From Podocnemis expansa (lineage: Eukaryota; Chordata; Testudines; Podocnemididae), in assembly GCA_007922195.1 (NCBI GenBank), contig ML682007.1, forward strand, positions 16,112,954 through 16,176,953: a stretch of 64,000 nucleotides of DNA, written 5' to 3'. Both the position numbers and the translations under genes were made by a program. Positions within the stretch are counted from its first letter, which is position 1. The number at the start of each line of letters is the position of its first letter. Under the pieces are notes generated by a model. The model worked only from the letters and a program-made list of their open reading frames with translations. It did not search any database and had not been told where the DNA came from. Shown here one piece after another: positions 24,931 through 37,796 of this stretch.

Positions 24931-27011
24931 GCCTGACATACAAAAATCCCACTATGTAATATTGGCATGTTTTAAAGCAAAACTTACCTTGGGTTGACCT
25001 TTAAAATATTATGGAGAATCATATTTATTTTTGCCTCCCTGAGACTGTAAAACTGTTTCAGGTTTGTCTTTAGTCAATAAGTTATGCTTGCCCAAGCACA
25101 GTAGTACTTGATAAAGGATAGGGAATTAGCAAGGACCACATCTTAACCCATTTTTCCATGGCCCCAGATAGCACTTGCCCCTCACCTGGCAACCAGCTCA
25201 GACTGAAGCCATTTCTGGGCTTGAGTAGTACTTTCAATTCTGCATATCTTAGATTTCTGAAAAGCACCTTTTAATTTAAATAAATTAATACTGCTCATCA
25301 CTGTGCTTGTTAGTGGGGGAGACCCTCATGTGAAGGGCTGAAGTTTGCATATACTCAAAGAGAAAACAACATTTCCTTTCTGCAAGATCTAGTCCTCCAG
25401 ATTTAACTGCCTTGTCAATAATTTGTCACCCTGTCAGAAGCAGATGGCAACAAATGGGAAGGCTCAGTTAGATGGAGGCTTTAAAATGAAGAAAAAGATA
25501 CAGCAGGAATTAAAAGCACAGTGTGCCATGAGGACACAGCAATCCAATTTTAAATTATACAGCAGGACTTTGAATCAAGCCAGTTTCCATATACCACCGC
25601 ACAGTGAACATTTATATCTATTTAAGTGAACATCTGCAGGTTTTTGAAACTAGTTTTATCATTACCTAGCAAATGTAAAAGCCATGAAGCAGAAAAGGCA
25701 GCTGTTGTATCTTCTCTCTTAAGAGTGGAATGCAGGTGCTGTCCATATTTATGGTGACAAATACCCACAGTTTAAACTAGAGCACATAAGCACACTAGAG
25801 TTACATACAGCAAGATTGCAGAATGGTGCAGAGGCTGGGAACAGTAAATGGGACCTGTAACCCTTACTAGTCTATTCATTGAATTCAGAGAAAGATACTT
25901 ACTTCAGTGTTCTCCATTAATCTTAATCTCCTATTGGATTATGAATTTTTCCAAGGCCCAGATTCTGCTGCCAACTATATTTATGATGTGATTCCATAGA
26001 CACCAGTGGAATTCCTTCAAAGTTAGGTTCATTGAAACAAGGCAGAGTCAGATCCAGTGTTATTACACAAATAAAATTAAAAAATTAGGCTGTATCTGGT
26101 GCATGAAAATAGAGGGTGGCAGACATACTCAGAAGTTCTGAGCCACATACACAGGCAGGGATGGACATCTGTGAAACTGGGTTAGTTTCTGATCTGTTAC
26201 TGGGGTAAATCTTTACAATGCTGTAAAACTTTAACTTCAGTGAGAGCTGAAGCACTCAGTAGTTCTGCTAGCTGGCCAGCCTTTACTCTGGTGCTTATAT
26301 ATAGATTTAAAGGGCCTAACTTTAGGCACCCATATTAAAAAATATTTCCTAGGTAATCAGAACAATTCCACTTGTCATTGTCAGAACGACATCTGGGAAT
26401 AAAACCCAGGAGTCCTACTGCCTGATTCTTTGCTTCAACCACTACAGAAAATTGCCTGTGCTACTTCACATTTTTTCATCCTACAACCAAGAAGTGTTGT
26501 AAGAATCGTTTGTTAGTGCACAAGCAGCTTTTTGAAACATAAGAAAGCCATGCACAAGCATTAGGCATCTTCAGGTTTGGCTCTCAGCCTAGAGAAATTT
26601 GTTCCAGGGTCTCCTGCTTTCACAGTTAAAGATATGAATCTGCCGTGAGCTGCTTGCCAGAAACAGACATTTAAATACCTTCTACTTTAAAACACGATGA
26701 AACATGTAAAACACACAGGCAAGCTTTACTGCAGTCCCCTTTGTTTTAATCATAAACAGAGTAAAATTCTACAAGTGATGTTATTACTGGCCTTGTTTTG
26801 TTTACGCCTTTATTGAATGAAAAGCTTTGGTGGACTACGGTCTTGCGACAGAGATACATTTACAAATACTGCTTAAAACAAGTCTGATCAGGGGAGTAGA
26901 CAGTAAATTGGTAAAGATAACTGCTTGTTGAGATTGTCTCCAAACAATCTTGCCTGCTGCTGGCTGGGACGCTAGCTCAGTCAGTAATTCCCTCCACGAC
27001 AGAAGGTCCCT
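24931..27011. other. Gene-free intronic stretch
   Basis: No exon. Holds a palindromic-element remnant at about 25952-26062 (CCCAGATTCTGCTGCC... and ...GCAGAGTCAGATCC) and a small SINE fragment listed separately. Confidence 0.45.
26375..26460 (-). mobile_element. SINE body fragment
   Basis: GAATAAAACCCAGGAGTCCT, ACTGCCTGATTCTTTGCTTC and AACCACTACAG are the reverse complement of the head and body of a MIR- or tortoise-type SINE. The tail is missing. Confidence 0.45.
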
Positions 27012-27475
27012 CCACTACAAGGATGTGGACAAACGGGAAAGAGTCTAGCAGGGGGCAATGAAAATGATGGGTGGCTGGAGTACATGACTTACTAAGAGTG
27101 GCTGCGGGATCTACACTTGTTTAGTCTGCAAAAGAGGAGACAGAGGGGGGATCTGACAGTGAGCTTCAACTACCTAAAAGGGCGATTCCAAGAAGGATGG
27201 AGGTAGGGGTGTTCTTACTGCTGGCTGTTGACAGAACAAGGAGCAGTGGTGGAAGTCTAGGCTGGATATTAGGAAAGATCTTTTTTATTGGAAGGATGCT
27301 GGAATGTGTTCCCAAGGGAGATGACGAATTTTCCTTCCTTAGTGGTCTGTAAGACCTAAGACCTGGCTTGCTAAAACCCTGCATGATTTAGTTGGGATTG
27401 GTCTCGCTTTGAGCAGGAGGTTTGACTAGATGACCTCCTGAGGTCCCTTCCAACACTAATTTTCCTATTATTCTA
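27012..27475 (+). mobile_element. CR1 LINE fragment, 3' end
   Basis: Ends with the hallmark TTTGACTAGATGACCTCCTG, AGGTCCCTTCCAACACTAAT and a degenerate TATTATTCTA tail. Upstream text (AGGCTGGATATTAGGAAAGA, TTTAGTTGGGATTGG, GCAATGAAAATGATGG) follows the CR1 3' UTR. It is 5'-truncated and the only clear plus-strand CR1 here. The overlapping minus-strand frame at 27166-27384 is a shadow. Confidence 0.88.
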
Positions 27476-30400
27476 ACTGGAGAAATATACTGTGATAAAA
27501 GAAGCAAGTTAGTGGTCATCAGGATACCACACACACAGTAGAAACACTGATTTTGAGTACAAGGTGTTTATTAATTTTCCCTAGAACTTAGCAACTTTTT
27601 AAAAACAATGCCTTTCTGATATGCATTTTCTTTAGTTATAAAGTCTGATGCCCATGGAATGTGCCACATGGACAGCCTTGAATGTTCAACCTATTGAAGA
27701 GACAGTAGTTTAAGTTTGTGTCACTTGGCCTCAAAGTGTAAACATGAGGGAGCACATCTAGGGTGAGAAGGGAGTTCTCTCTCCATAGCTTATTCATAAC
27801 CGTTTAACCTCCTATTGATATTGAGATGCCATTCACAGAAAGGATTCTGGAACATGGGCACCTGTGCATTAGAACTATACTGAGACCACCAGCTCTTTCA
27901 TATCTGATGCCAAAGAGCCATCTGAATGCAAGGTCATTGTGTGACTACTATCCTGGAATGGATCTGAACAGGAAAGCCTAGAGATGAAAGCCTATATAGC
28001 CCATTACCAATCGACTGCATTAAGCTGCTTGGGATAAGGCACCATAATTCTCCATGCAGAGTGAGAGAGACATTGTTAGATTCTACTCTTGTTGCACTAG
28101 TGTAGAAAATCCAGAGAAAATGACTTCAGTGGAGTCAGTTCAGTGTTGCACCTGCATTTCATAGAGAAGAAAATGTGGCCTGCAACTATGCCTTTGGTAA
28201 TCCATGGACAAAGCAAGGCTAGGAAAAGTTATGCAACCACAGGGAATTTTAAGAGTTAGATTATAGCTGAACTATATTAAAAAACAAAAGAAAGAGTAAT
28301 AATGTGAATGAAACAAACTGAAAGGAATCTGATGTATAGCAAAATAGCACTCCCTAGGAGAATTGTTTTCCTCTTTTCATTAGAAAAGTAATTAGTAATT
28401 TGCCTCTCACTGCGTCTCTTTTGTTGTGTTAATTTCTGAAAAGAAAGTCAAGATTCCATCTGAATACTATACCAACAAAACACTGGGACAAGTTCATCCC
28501 TTATGTAATTATACTGAAAGCTGATGAAGTCAGGGCTGGGATAAATTTGGTCCATGGTGATTATACAAAGGTTGGGGAAGATTAATTCCCATGACAGGGA
28601 GGATAGACTGTAGGTAAGAGAAACATGTTGCACATAGTGGAGTTAATCCTCAAGTAAAATAATATCTTGCCTGCCCTAATCTTCCAGGTATGAGATGGGA
28701 TTCAGATGGTGCTGGCTCATCATTAATTTCAGGGTTTAAAATAATGGGGTGAAAGGTTAATAGCAACACTATAAAGAGCTTACATAGGTCTGTTTTACCC
28801 TCAGTGAACACCCTTGACTACCACGAATGTAAATGTATTAGGCGTGTGCGTACTGAGAACTGAAGAGATATACAAGAATTTAGAAAAGTTGCACTTTTAA
28901 AAAAAGTTAATTTTCAAGAGGACTGAGACCCAGTATCTCATTTGCTGGTGCAAATTTTCCTGCTACCTCCATAGGGAACTGGGTATGCAACTCTAAATAT
29001 CTGCATCTCTATCTGATTTGTGCCCACAGGTCAACTGTAAGTGCTAATGGTGTATATGCTGCTTGAGGGGAAGTCTGCCTATGCAGAGGCTGGACCCAAT
29101 CTAGTCCTTGTACATCAGCTGTGCCAACATTACCCTTCCCCAATGCATGGGAAAGGGCAGGCTTGCACCATCCATACAAGCCAACAGAGCTGGCCAGATA
29201 CAGAGGAGAATGAGTGGGACACCCAAAGTGATTCTGATGCTTCTTTGACTGCCTCAGACACAAATGTCTCCTGGAGCTCCCACTGGTACAGTACACATTC
29301 ACACTATCCCCAACAAAGAACTGGGCTAGAGAGGCACAATGGAGCCTCTTGGGCACTCTCTTACTGGTTTTAAACCACTACGACTCAACTGGTTCATTGC
29401 CACGAAAAGTAAAAGAACAGATAGAAAGGGTAAACCAATCTAGCTGTTTTAACAACAGACTCCCCAAATATAATCAGCACTTTTGGTAACCGAAGAACAA
29501 AGTAGTGCTCTTTTGGAATAAAGCTTTAATCTTTCATAAGCATAACAACAGGTTTCTTGGCTGAGTCGGTCCCCATTGGTGAGTGAGAACGCATCAGATA
29601 CAAAGACAGTTACTGGCAGGTTTTCTCCTCCCTCTAACAGGAATAATATAATTTCCCAGCTAAATCCCCGCTCCCAATTCAAAACAAACATAAGACCTGC
29701 CTTGCACCTCTGCCATTTCCCACTGTTCTATTCTGATGCTACTCTGGTTATTAATAATTCCACTGCTGAATGTGCTCAACACAGCAGGAGGTAGGAAGCC
29801 AGAAGGAAGTAGAGTTAGTTGGAGAAGAAGGGATAACATAAAGGCCACAAGCAGAAGATAAGATGAAGGGGATAGGATTCAGAGGTAACAGAAAGAGATT
29901 GGAAGGAAACAGTAAAAAGAGATGGCAAACAAAAAAAAAAAAAAAAAAGAGATGGGGCTTCGAAAGGAAAGGAAATGGAATACTAATACATGCCCACTTG
30001 GGGGAAACAAGAAGGAATGGAAGGAAGAACTGAGCCTGCACAGGTAAGAGGCTGGAAAATGCATGGAGAGACTAAGTCACAGAGTAAGGGACCTTGTTTC
30101 TTCTCCCTGCTGGTCCTATGTCCTTGATAAAGGAGTCCACCTGCCTAACTGCTAGGAGAGGGAGGGGGATACATAAAAAAGATCCTATGGATGGGAAATG
30201 AGAGATTAGCCTGGGCTGTTTTAAATAAAATTCCATACATGGGGACCTATACCACAGTTTCCAACATGAAGCCAGCACTCTGTGCTCTCTTTCTCAGGTC
30301 ATACAAGGAGAAAGATGCAAGTTGCATTGTGTTGTTGCAACAAAGCCATCTCCATCCCAGAGACCTCGCTGCCCACCATCCTATTTCTCCACCAGCACCA

Positions 30401-31431
30401 CTGTATTCCATACCCCCTTTTCCTCTTTTCTTTATTTCAAGAAGGAGCATGCCTGATGCTGCAGATCTTTGTTCTCTTTTGCTACAGGAACCTGAGAATA
30501 GTACAGCACAAAAATCAAGGCTCTGACAATTTTACTGTGTAGTTTGCTCTGCCAACTAGGTGTGATCACACTTTCTTTCAATTCATCTGCCCACATAATT
30601 CTAGCTCCCATCTGGTGCTTCTCTTCTGTGCTCTGCTCTCCTGACTCTCTTTCTCTCAGCGTGATAGTCTGCAAATATCTCACTGACAATGATTTCATCT
30701 CCCTCAGTACCAGCAATAACTTTCAAAGTTGGTTAGCTAGGCCTGGAAATACTTGAAAAAGCAACACTATATGCATGTTCTCCTAATTCAAACTCCGCTT
30801 CCAGTCTTCATTTCTGGATTTTAATGTCTTGGACTTGCACACACACATGCATTCATGCACCCCATTAGAATCTGCACTTGGAAAAAAAGGACAGTGGAGT
30901 GAAGTGAAAACACCCTTAGCACAAGCTGAGGTCCAAAGAAACTATTCTGTTCACAGCAGAACATACCCAGGAAAATGTAGAGTGCAAATGTACAGCTATT
31001 CTAGAATAAGAGTACCTGAGTTGTGCTTAGCTGAACTTAACTTGAATTGCTAATTCTGGATATCTCCACGTGTAGACTAGTTCTGAGTGCAAATTTTAGC
31101 AAACATTTCAATTCTTGGGTCTGGATTAGCACAGTTAACCCCAAATTCACTGCATTTTTAACATAAAAGTACAGCAGCTCTCTGTTGAAACAATCTTCGT
31201 TCTGTCAATTGCTTTCAAACATCAGTTGTGTTTTAAGCACCTTGCCCTGATTTACACACTTTTGAAACCAAGTCTTTTGAATCTAGGAGGTGAAAGCTTC
31301 ATGAAATGTGTATAATCAGCTATTTCTAAGGGATTCTTACTCTTTTGTCAGATGCAAACAAGATGAGCTTCTCAAAAGAAGGAAGAGCTTTTCAAAATGA
31401 AACCATGTCCATTATTATCAGACATTTAAAA
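27476..31431. other. Gene-free intronic stretch
   Basis: No exon. It holds a palindromic-element remnant at about 28085-28175, a purine-rich region at 29785-30035 (strings such as GGAAGGAAACAGTAAAAAG) and A18 at 29931-29948 flanked by copies of AAAAAGAGATGG. The paired frames at 29009-29373 on both strands have no recognisable product. Confidence 0.45.
29931..29948. repeat. Poly(A) run, 18 bp
   Basis: A18 within a purine-rich tract. AAAAAGAGATGG occurs on both sides, which looks like slippage or duplication. Confidence 0.85.
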
Positions 31432-31610
31432 CACTTTCCATTCAGGAATCTCACCATCTGAACACCAATGTGAGGTAGGGAAATATGGTTATTTCCCGTT
31501 TTGCCAATGGGGAGAGAGATAAAGTAACTTTCCCAAGGCCTCTCAGTTGGGTAGTGGTAGAGCCAGGAACAGAATCCAGGTCATCATCTCACTCCAGCTC
31601 ATGGTGACAG
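31432..31610 (-). mobile_element. MIR-like / tortoise-type SINE
   Basis: ATTTCCCGTTTTGCCAATGG, GGAGAGAGATAAAGTAACTT, TCCCAAGGCCTCTCAGTTGG and GTAGAGCCAGGAACAGAATC are the reverse complement of the SINE tail and body. A further decayed piece is at about 31770-31830. Confidence 0.6.
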
Positions 31611-33759
31611 AAATACAAAAATGAGTAGTATATCTAGAAACAGGTATCAAAGCTCTTTTTAGTGAATATAGAGACATGGATCTCAAAGGTTCTTCCCCTA
31701 ATTCAAACATTTCAGAAACATTGATTAATTAAATAATGCAATAACCCTTCCCTCAGAGGAACATCTCTGGTTTACAAATAGGTGAACCAAGGCACAGAAA
31801 GGTTAGTATTGAAATCCTGCAAAACTTGCAAATAAGAGCAATGAATTCTCACACTACTCTGCACTGCATATTGACTATGTCCTGGACAACCACATAACAC
31901 CATTAATGCACCTTAACCCTGAACTACAGAACCTCTGTTATTCCTGTCCTGGCTGTCTTCTGCTGAGTGACTTCTAACTGTCAAACTGTGTTGTGAGATG
32001 TGCTCACATAAAGAACCTTCTATTTCTCTTCTTCACCTGCCATAGGAGAGAGGATCTTGCTGCACACGACATGAAGGGGAACAGATGGGTCACTTTTTGG
32101 ATTTTATCTGGAGTATGAATGGTGCAGACTTTAGCTTGTGAAAAGTCCAGGTCTGATTACATGAAGTCATAAAAAGGTTTTATTTTGTAAACATTTGGGC
32201 TGCAAATTTCTCCCATGTGTTGCCACATAAATGCAATAAAAGTGGGGTTTGGATTTACTATATTTCAGTTCACCACATGAAATCTTTGTTTAACATTTAG
32301 CACACCAGCAGTTTGTAGCCTACTTTTAATCACAAAAGGTCTCCAAAATTAAGCCCCTGAGAATCCAAGTTTGTCCTTACAACTGGAGGAGGCTTGCAAC
32401 CAAAAACATAACATACTTGGATCCAAAGCCTCAGTGTAGGATTATGTAGTTCATTGCCTTATATAAACCCTTTGCTTCCAAGCAGGGAAGGTCTGAAAAT
32501 AGTGTAGAGAGAACAGGCAAAAATCTTGGCCCCATTAACTCAACATGAATTTTGCCACTGACTTCAGTGGAGACAGGACTTCACAACACACATTTATGCT
32601 TTGTAGGAGAGAGGGTTTCCTTTCTCTCCCTTTATAGCAAGTCCCCATGGCTAGCCATATAAGCAGCAACATGATCCAACCCAGCCCTAGAGCAAGGATT
32701 AACAGGATGTGGAACTAGCGAGGGTGATGGAGATTTTATCGAGAGGAGAGAATAGGGAGCATCTCCAGGCTCCAAAGTAGCCTAGGGATGTTTGAAATTC
32801 AAACCAATTTCTGAAAAATCTAGAAAATAATGTCATCGTTTTATAACACCAGTAATAGATTTACACAATTCTGAAAGCTGACAGCAACAATGACATTTGA
32901 GTAAGATAATTAACACAAAGCTATGAGAGCTACGTTAGATTGAAAATAATAGAGAAATCCAGTTTTTGAATTTCATATTATCAACAATGATGAAATCTCT
33001 AAATAACCATTTAAAGCAATTCCAGCTATTTTTAACTCACTATGTTCCTCATTGAGCAAACATTACAAGGTCAGGTCACCTCCTGTGGTGTTTTCTGTCC
33101 TCCTGACACTATCAAATGGATGCCTGCCATGTGCTCTATGAGGGCCAGAGATCACACTTCAAGCAGTCACTGAGTGAGCTGTCCATGGTGCTGAAACATA
33201 GACACCCATCTGTTACGATTCAACTTGAACAGACAGTCCACTTAAAATCTAGTCTATTTACACCCATACATGCTGAAAGTAGCTTCAGGTTCTATAGCTG
33301 CCTGTCAATTTATCTAATTTTACAATTTTTTAAAATTATATTTTCTTTCCTCTGATGCTGTGTGAAAGACCCACAGAAACTACAGGGGAATAGTGAAACA
33401 GAAGACATGGAGTGCTGCCAAATACAAAGAAATAAACCAAATCACTCTGAAAATAAACTAAATAAAATTATGGCCACTTGAATTCTGAATAAAAGCATTC
33501 ACACAGGGTTTTAATACAGTTTAAGTAATCCATTTGTAATCTGAATTAACTACAAGAGTGATCTGTTTTCCTGAGGGCCCTTGTGTAGACCCACCCTATA
33601 TTCATGTGCATGTGTGAGTGAGAGAGAGAGAGAGAGACAGCCACTGAGTAAAAAATCACATGGATTTCATTTGGTTTTAAACTCTGAGATCTATGGCCAT
33701 TATCATTTGAGACTGTGTTCCAGAGACTAAGTGTGAACATACTTCCAGACTGCCCAATT
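31611..33759. other. Gene-free intronic stretch
   Basis: No exon. A palindromic-element remnant lies at about 32528-32582 (TTGGCCCCATTAACTCAA... and ...CTTCAGTGGAGACAGGACTT). Confidence 0.45.
33615..33638. repeat. (GA)n microsatellite
   Basis: About nine GA units following a short TG-rich stretch. Confidence 0.9.
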
Positions 33760-33966
33760 GGGGCTTGTTCACATCAGGATTAAAAAAAAAAAAAAAAAAA
33801 GAGGTACATTTAAGATATTAGTCAACACATTTAAGTCCCTACTGTAGATAAAACAAGTTGAGTTTTAATTGGTGACAGGTAGCCAGCCAATGTGAAACTC
33901 AATGCTCCCCTTGACCAGGTCACAAGTTTTGAAAATCCATCTTTTTTCCTAGTGCAGACAAGCCCT
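33760..33966. mobile_element. MITE with GGGCTTGTCTACACTAGG-like ends
   Basis: The left end GGGGCTTGTTCACATCAGG pairs with the right end, whose reverse complement is AGGGCTTGTCTGCACTAGG. A19 occupies 33782-33800 near the left end. The element is about 205 bp with no coding capacity. Confidence 0.6.
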
Positions 33967-34637
33967 CAGTCAGTTTCTTTGGTTTGGTGGAATGAAACAG
34001 GATAATTTCCTGTTGAAGGCAATCACCACCAAGAGAGAGGCATTTTTCCTGATGATTCAGAGGAGTCCAGTGGATAGAGACCCTGAATTGGACTCCCTAT
34101 TTAAGGGGGAAAACAGTGTTAAGAGCAAAGCACAATAGGTGCTCTATTACCACAGCCTATTTTTAGGATGACAGCTGTACTAGAAAATTGTAACATGCAA
34201 CATCATCTAATGAATAGAGACAAATTAAGACTGGCCTAGATCTGCAAGCACAAGGCTTAATGACACCAGTGGCCATTTCTCAGAGAGACAACAAGGGCAG
34301 TATACAGTCCTGAGAATCTCTCTTATTTATAGCCAGCCTAATTGCATTAAATACCATAGTGCTATTGCTTTATTTGTAATGAGTTTTAGGCTTCAGAAGC
34401 TCAGAATCCCTTCTGCGACAGCAGACTGTTGCAGGATTCAGCTATAAATAGCTGCCGGTACACACTTACTTCCACGTGAGGGGCGCAAGGGAAGAGGAGC
34501 CAACCAGAGGGATCTAATGTGTACTAAGGTGTCTTACAGTCATTCTGCCCCCACATAATACAGCCAGAAGTTAGGAGGCTGTTACAGGAATGGGAGAGTG
34601 GGGTTCTGTGTTCTGCAATGTGCAGGTCAGATTAGTT

Positions 34638-34750
34638 CAGTGATTTTCAACCCATGGTCTGCAGACCTATGTCTATGGTTTCCAAAGGGATCCATGTCTC
34701 CATTAAAAAATTTTTAGGGGTTCACAAATGAAAAAAGCTTGAAAACACAA
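34638..34750. mobile_element. hAT MITE, 113 bp
   Basis: Left end CAGTGATTTTCAACCCATGG; right end AAAAAAGCTTGAAAACACAA, a decayed inverse. The interior (TTCCAAAGGGATCCATGTCT, TTTTTAGGGGTTCACAAATG) matches a widespread hAT-type element. Flanks GATTAGTT and AATTAGAT (6 of 8 identical) are a plausible target duplication. Confidence 0.75.
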
Positions 34751-35100
34751 AATTAGATAGCTGTATATCCAGCTTGTGTACAGGTGACTACATCTGTAAA
34801 AGCAAACAAATGAAGGCATTCCCCCTATGCCCCTGGGTATGATTATGGTAAATACAGCTGAATATTTGGCCTCACAGGTTGCAATTAGTCAGAGAAAGTC
34901 AAAATTCAGCAGTTTTCTAGATGGGCTTGTCAGACAAACCCTACAGATATTCCAGGACATTAAATAATTCCCCATGCTAGTGATAGATGGTAATAATCAG
35001 AGCAGGTTAGTGTATCCTGCAGTTATATCATATATAGGCAGGAAGTCTCAGTTGGTTCTGCACCAATACTTAAAGGTTGCACCAACTAAGATTTTAATTT

Positions 35101-35290
35101 GGATGCGGTGGGGCTGGCCTAGTGGGTAGAGCACTGACTTTTGCATTCTATTCCCAGCCCTGGTCAGCTAGGTGACCCTGGGTAACCACATCTCACTCTG
35201 TGCCTCAGTTTGCCATCTGTCAAATGGGATGATGCTGATCTTCTTTGTCAAGTGCTTTGAGATCTGCACATAAGGAATACCACAGAGAGA
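35101..35290 (+). mobile_element. tRNA-derived SINE of the tortoise Pol III type
   Basis: An A-box-like TGGCCTAGTGG lies at 35115-35125, followed by GTAGAGCAC. A degenerate B box (TTCTATTCC) is at 35146-35154. The body reads GTGACCCTGGGTAACC, the tail CTCAGTTTGCCATCTGTCAA and TTTGAGATCT. Order and spacing match the Lys-tRNA-derived tortoise SINE. It is the most complete SINE in the window and the best taxonomic pointer. It is not a functional tRNA gene: the cloverleaf is not maintained. Confidence 0.85.
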
Positions 35291-35295
35291 TAATT

Positions 35296-36568
35296 CTTAT
35301 TTTTCTGGAGCCTGAATATACCCAATTTACAACAAATTACTTAAAATGGATTTAAAAAAAAAAAACCAGATACAGTCAGCTTTTGTTCAAAGGTCTCTCT
35401 TGTCTCTGAATACCAAACAGCTGTTTTCACAGAATGGTTTCATCTGCGGGGTCTCATTTGGCCTTCAGTCCCCAGCTTCATTAGTTCACCTGAACACCCT
35501 TATGGAACTGGAGCAAGATGTACATTTTGCTTGCTAGGAACTCCATTACAAATGAAATGTTAAATTCTTGAGCATGCTTGAAGCCTTCAGTGCAAGTGAA
35601 ATCACCATCTTCAGCTGACATAGGAAATGCCAGTTGCAGGGTTCTCTCTGAATGACTTTGAAGAGAATCTTAAGCAAATATAAATAGTTCTCTGTACTAA
35701 ATACTCATCCTAGACTTTATTTTTATGCCTGATGATTAGCAAAGGGATGTTTCTACGTTACTTTCATTGTAAGAAAGGCTTAATGACCAGCTATGAGCCA
35801 GAGACACCTCATCAGTAATACTAAGTTGCTGTATCTTGCAGCACTTTTAATGAAAACATTACATCAGGTTGTCAAGCAGCACTACAGAACAGGATCCATA
35901 ACCTAAGTGTCCAGTCTGCAGGGAAAGCTCAAGCTCAACTGCTAATAATGAGGTTTGTTTTCCAGTGGTATTTTTCATGAGATGTAACAAACCAGTGACT
36001 AACATCAGTGTCCATGTGCCATGAAGTTTTGACATCTCTCCTACTGCTAGAATGACAGGCTGAGATTGTTTCTCCCCTCCCCCCCGCAAGGAAAAGATAC
36101 CCTCGAGCAACCTAAAAAGAATCTGATGTAGTGAATGAAAAATAACTAGACCATCTGCAGTGCAGGACTTGGTTGACCTCTAGAGGCCTATGCCTAGAGC
36201 CCTCGTTTTGGGATCATTATAAATAGCCACAGAAAAGAATGGGGAGCAGGCCAGCTGCTTTAAGGTGCCCTCGCAGATCCATTCCAGAGGTGTAGGTAAA
36301 CAACTGGGGCACCCATTGTTACTTCTCTTTGGGTGGCTTGGGGGAGGAATAAGAAAGAGGCAAGGGAACCCCAGCTACTGTTTTAGCTTCTCAGGCAGAA
36401 GCCTGACAAACTGCTCCCAGAGTACAGTGTCCTGTGAGGTGTCCCCCATTCTAGAGGGCTCTGCTGGGATAGAGGGAACAATGGAGGTTCCTCACACACA
36501 AAGCCCCCTGCTGGGTTACCCAAATACCCACACAAGGCTTTCTACTGGAGTGGGTGAGGACTTCAGGT
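35296..36568. other. Gene-free intronic stretch
   Basis: No exon recognised. The minus-strand 83-codon frame at 35859-36110 and the 115-codon frame at 36265-36612 have no identifiable domain. Confidence 0.45.
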
Positions 36569-36956
36569 GCCCTCTGTTGCAGTGGCAGGGTTGGAGGCTC
36601 CCCTTCTCCTGAGCCAGATCCTAACCACTGTTCCCTCTAAGCTGTGCATGTGTGTGCGCGCACACAGGTCATGAAACCTGCACACACAACAAAATTAAGC
36701 GTGCACAAAAAAATTCAGTGGTGCTAATATTGGTGCTCACAAAGAAATTGTTTGCGCACACAGTCTGCGAGTAATTAGAAGGAACATTGATCTTAACCTG
36801 TGTAAAGGCAGAGAGCAGCAGGTTGAAGAGGGATTCCTGCCTTTTACAGGGTGAGAGGCAAGAATCCCTCTTCAGCCTGTTGCTCTCTGTCTTCACACAG
36901 GTTACAATCTGGCTCGGGAGAAGGTGAGCCTCTAACCCTGCCACGGCAGCAGAGGG
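36569..36956. repeat. Fold-back element with about 100-bp arms, split by a hAT copy
   Basis: The inner stem is 36797-36841 against 36857-36901 (45 bp each) with a 15-bp loop. The outer stem is 36569-36625 (CTCTGTTGCAGTGGCAGGG..., GAGCCAGATCCTAAC) against 36902-36956 (TTACAATCTGGCTCGGG..., CTGCCACGGCAGCAGAG). The left arm is interrupted at 36626-36789 by a hAT element. Joined, the arms would form one long hairpin. Confidence 0.8.
36626..36789. mobile_element. hAT MITE with 8-bp target duplication
   Basis: The left end is CACTGTTCCCTCTAAG; the right end reverse-complements to CAATGTTCCTTCTAAT. Flanking octamers ATCCTAAC (36618-36625) and ATCTTAAC (36790-36797) agree at 7 of 8 positions. The interior has alternating purine/pyrimidine TGTGTGCGCGCACACA. 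Length 164 bp. Confidence 0.85.
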
Positions 36957-37788
36957 GGTGTGTGGTATAAGTGGAGGATACCTTGCCTGCCACCCCATAG
37001 AGGACCTAACAGTGCAGGTAAACACAAAAGTAAAAATGTCACTCATAAAGCTTCTGAGAAGCATGCAAGACCACCTTGTGTAGCTCAAGAAAGGTTACAA
37101 AACCAAGATGTTATCTGAATGCAGCATTGCCATCTCACAATTTTCTTGTCAGGTTTGCAATGTTTACTGTTGTTTTTTTTTTTTAAAGAATCAGCTGCTG
37201 GAAGTAAGTTATCTGAAAGTCTCAGCTTTTATCTGGAATATCTTCCTAGCCCTCATGGTGCATCACCAATTGTGAGTCCCAAATGCTCCAGCCCCAGAAA
37301 GTAAATAAAAGGAACCCAACATTTATAATTTTGTAAATATGATTATGGAGACTGGGGGTGACAATAGCATGCATGTCATTCAGCAACAGGAGGAAAGGAA
37401 ATAAAGGTTTGCCCAGAGCCTCTCCTGTTAATACATTTCCTATAAGCCAGTAAACCTAGATTTACAGGGATGTGTCACTTGCCACACTGGCCTACACAAT
37501 TATGGCAACTGCATGTGTTAACTGGGTACTCATATATACCAAAGACAATCTAAACAGAAGTGTACTAATTGTGCTAAAGTACATGTATTTTTGCATACGA
37601 CACCTGTTTCAAAAGTCTAATTTGAAATGGAGCAGGAAAAATAAAGCCTTAAGTGAACTGTATACAGTTGATGTGTGTATTATCTAACTCTCTCCATTAA
37701 CACCACAAAGTACAAGTATTTAACAGAACTGCACCCACCTGAGCATCTGTACTAGGAACACAATAACAACATGCTGATAAACACCAAT
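36957..37788. other. Gene-free intronic stretch
   Basis: No exon. A short T run lies near 37171-37182. Confidence 0.4.
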
Positions 37789-37796
37789 CCATATAG

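Noticed and set aside
29009..29373. Overlapping frames of 110 and 115 codons on opposite strands
   Set aside because: Mutual shadows with no domain, no splice signals that fit, and no coding bias.
35101..35175. A tRNA gene
   Set aside because: The A box is good but the B box is degenerate, no cloverleaf pairs, and a SINE body and tail follow directly.
36669..37088. 139-codon minus-strand frame
   Set aside because: It spans the fold-back element and the hAT insertion, so it is a by-product of repeat sequence.
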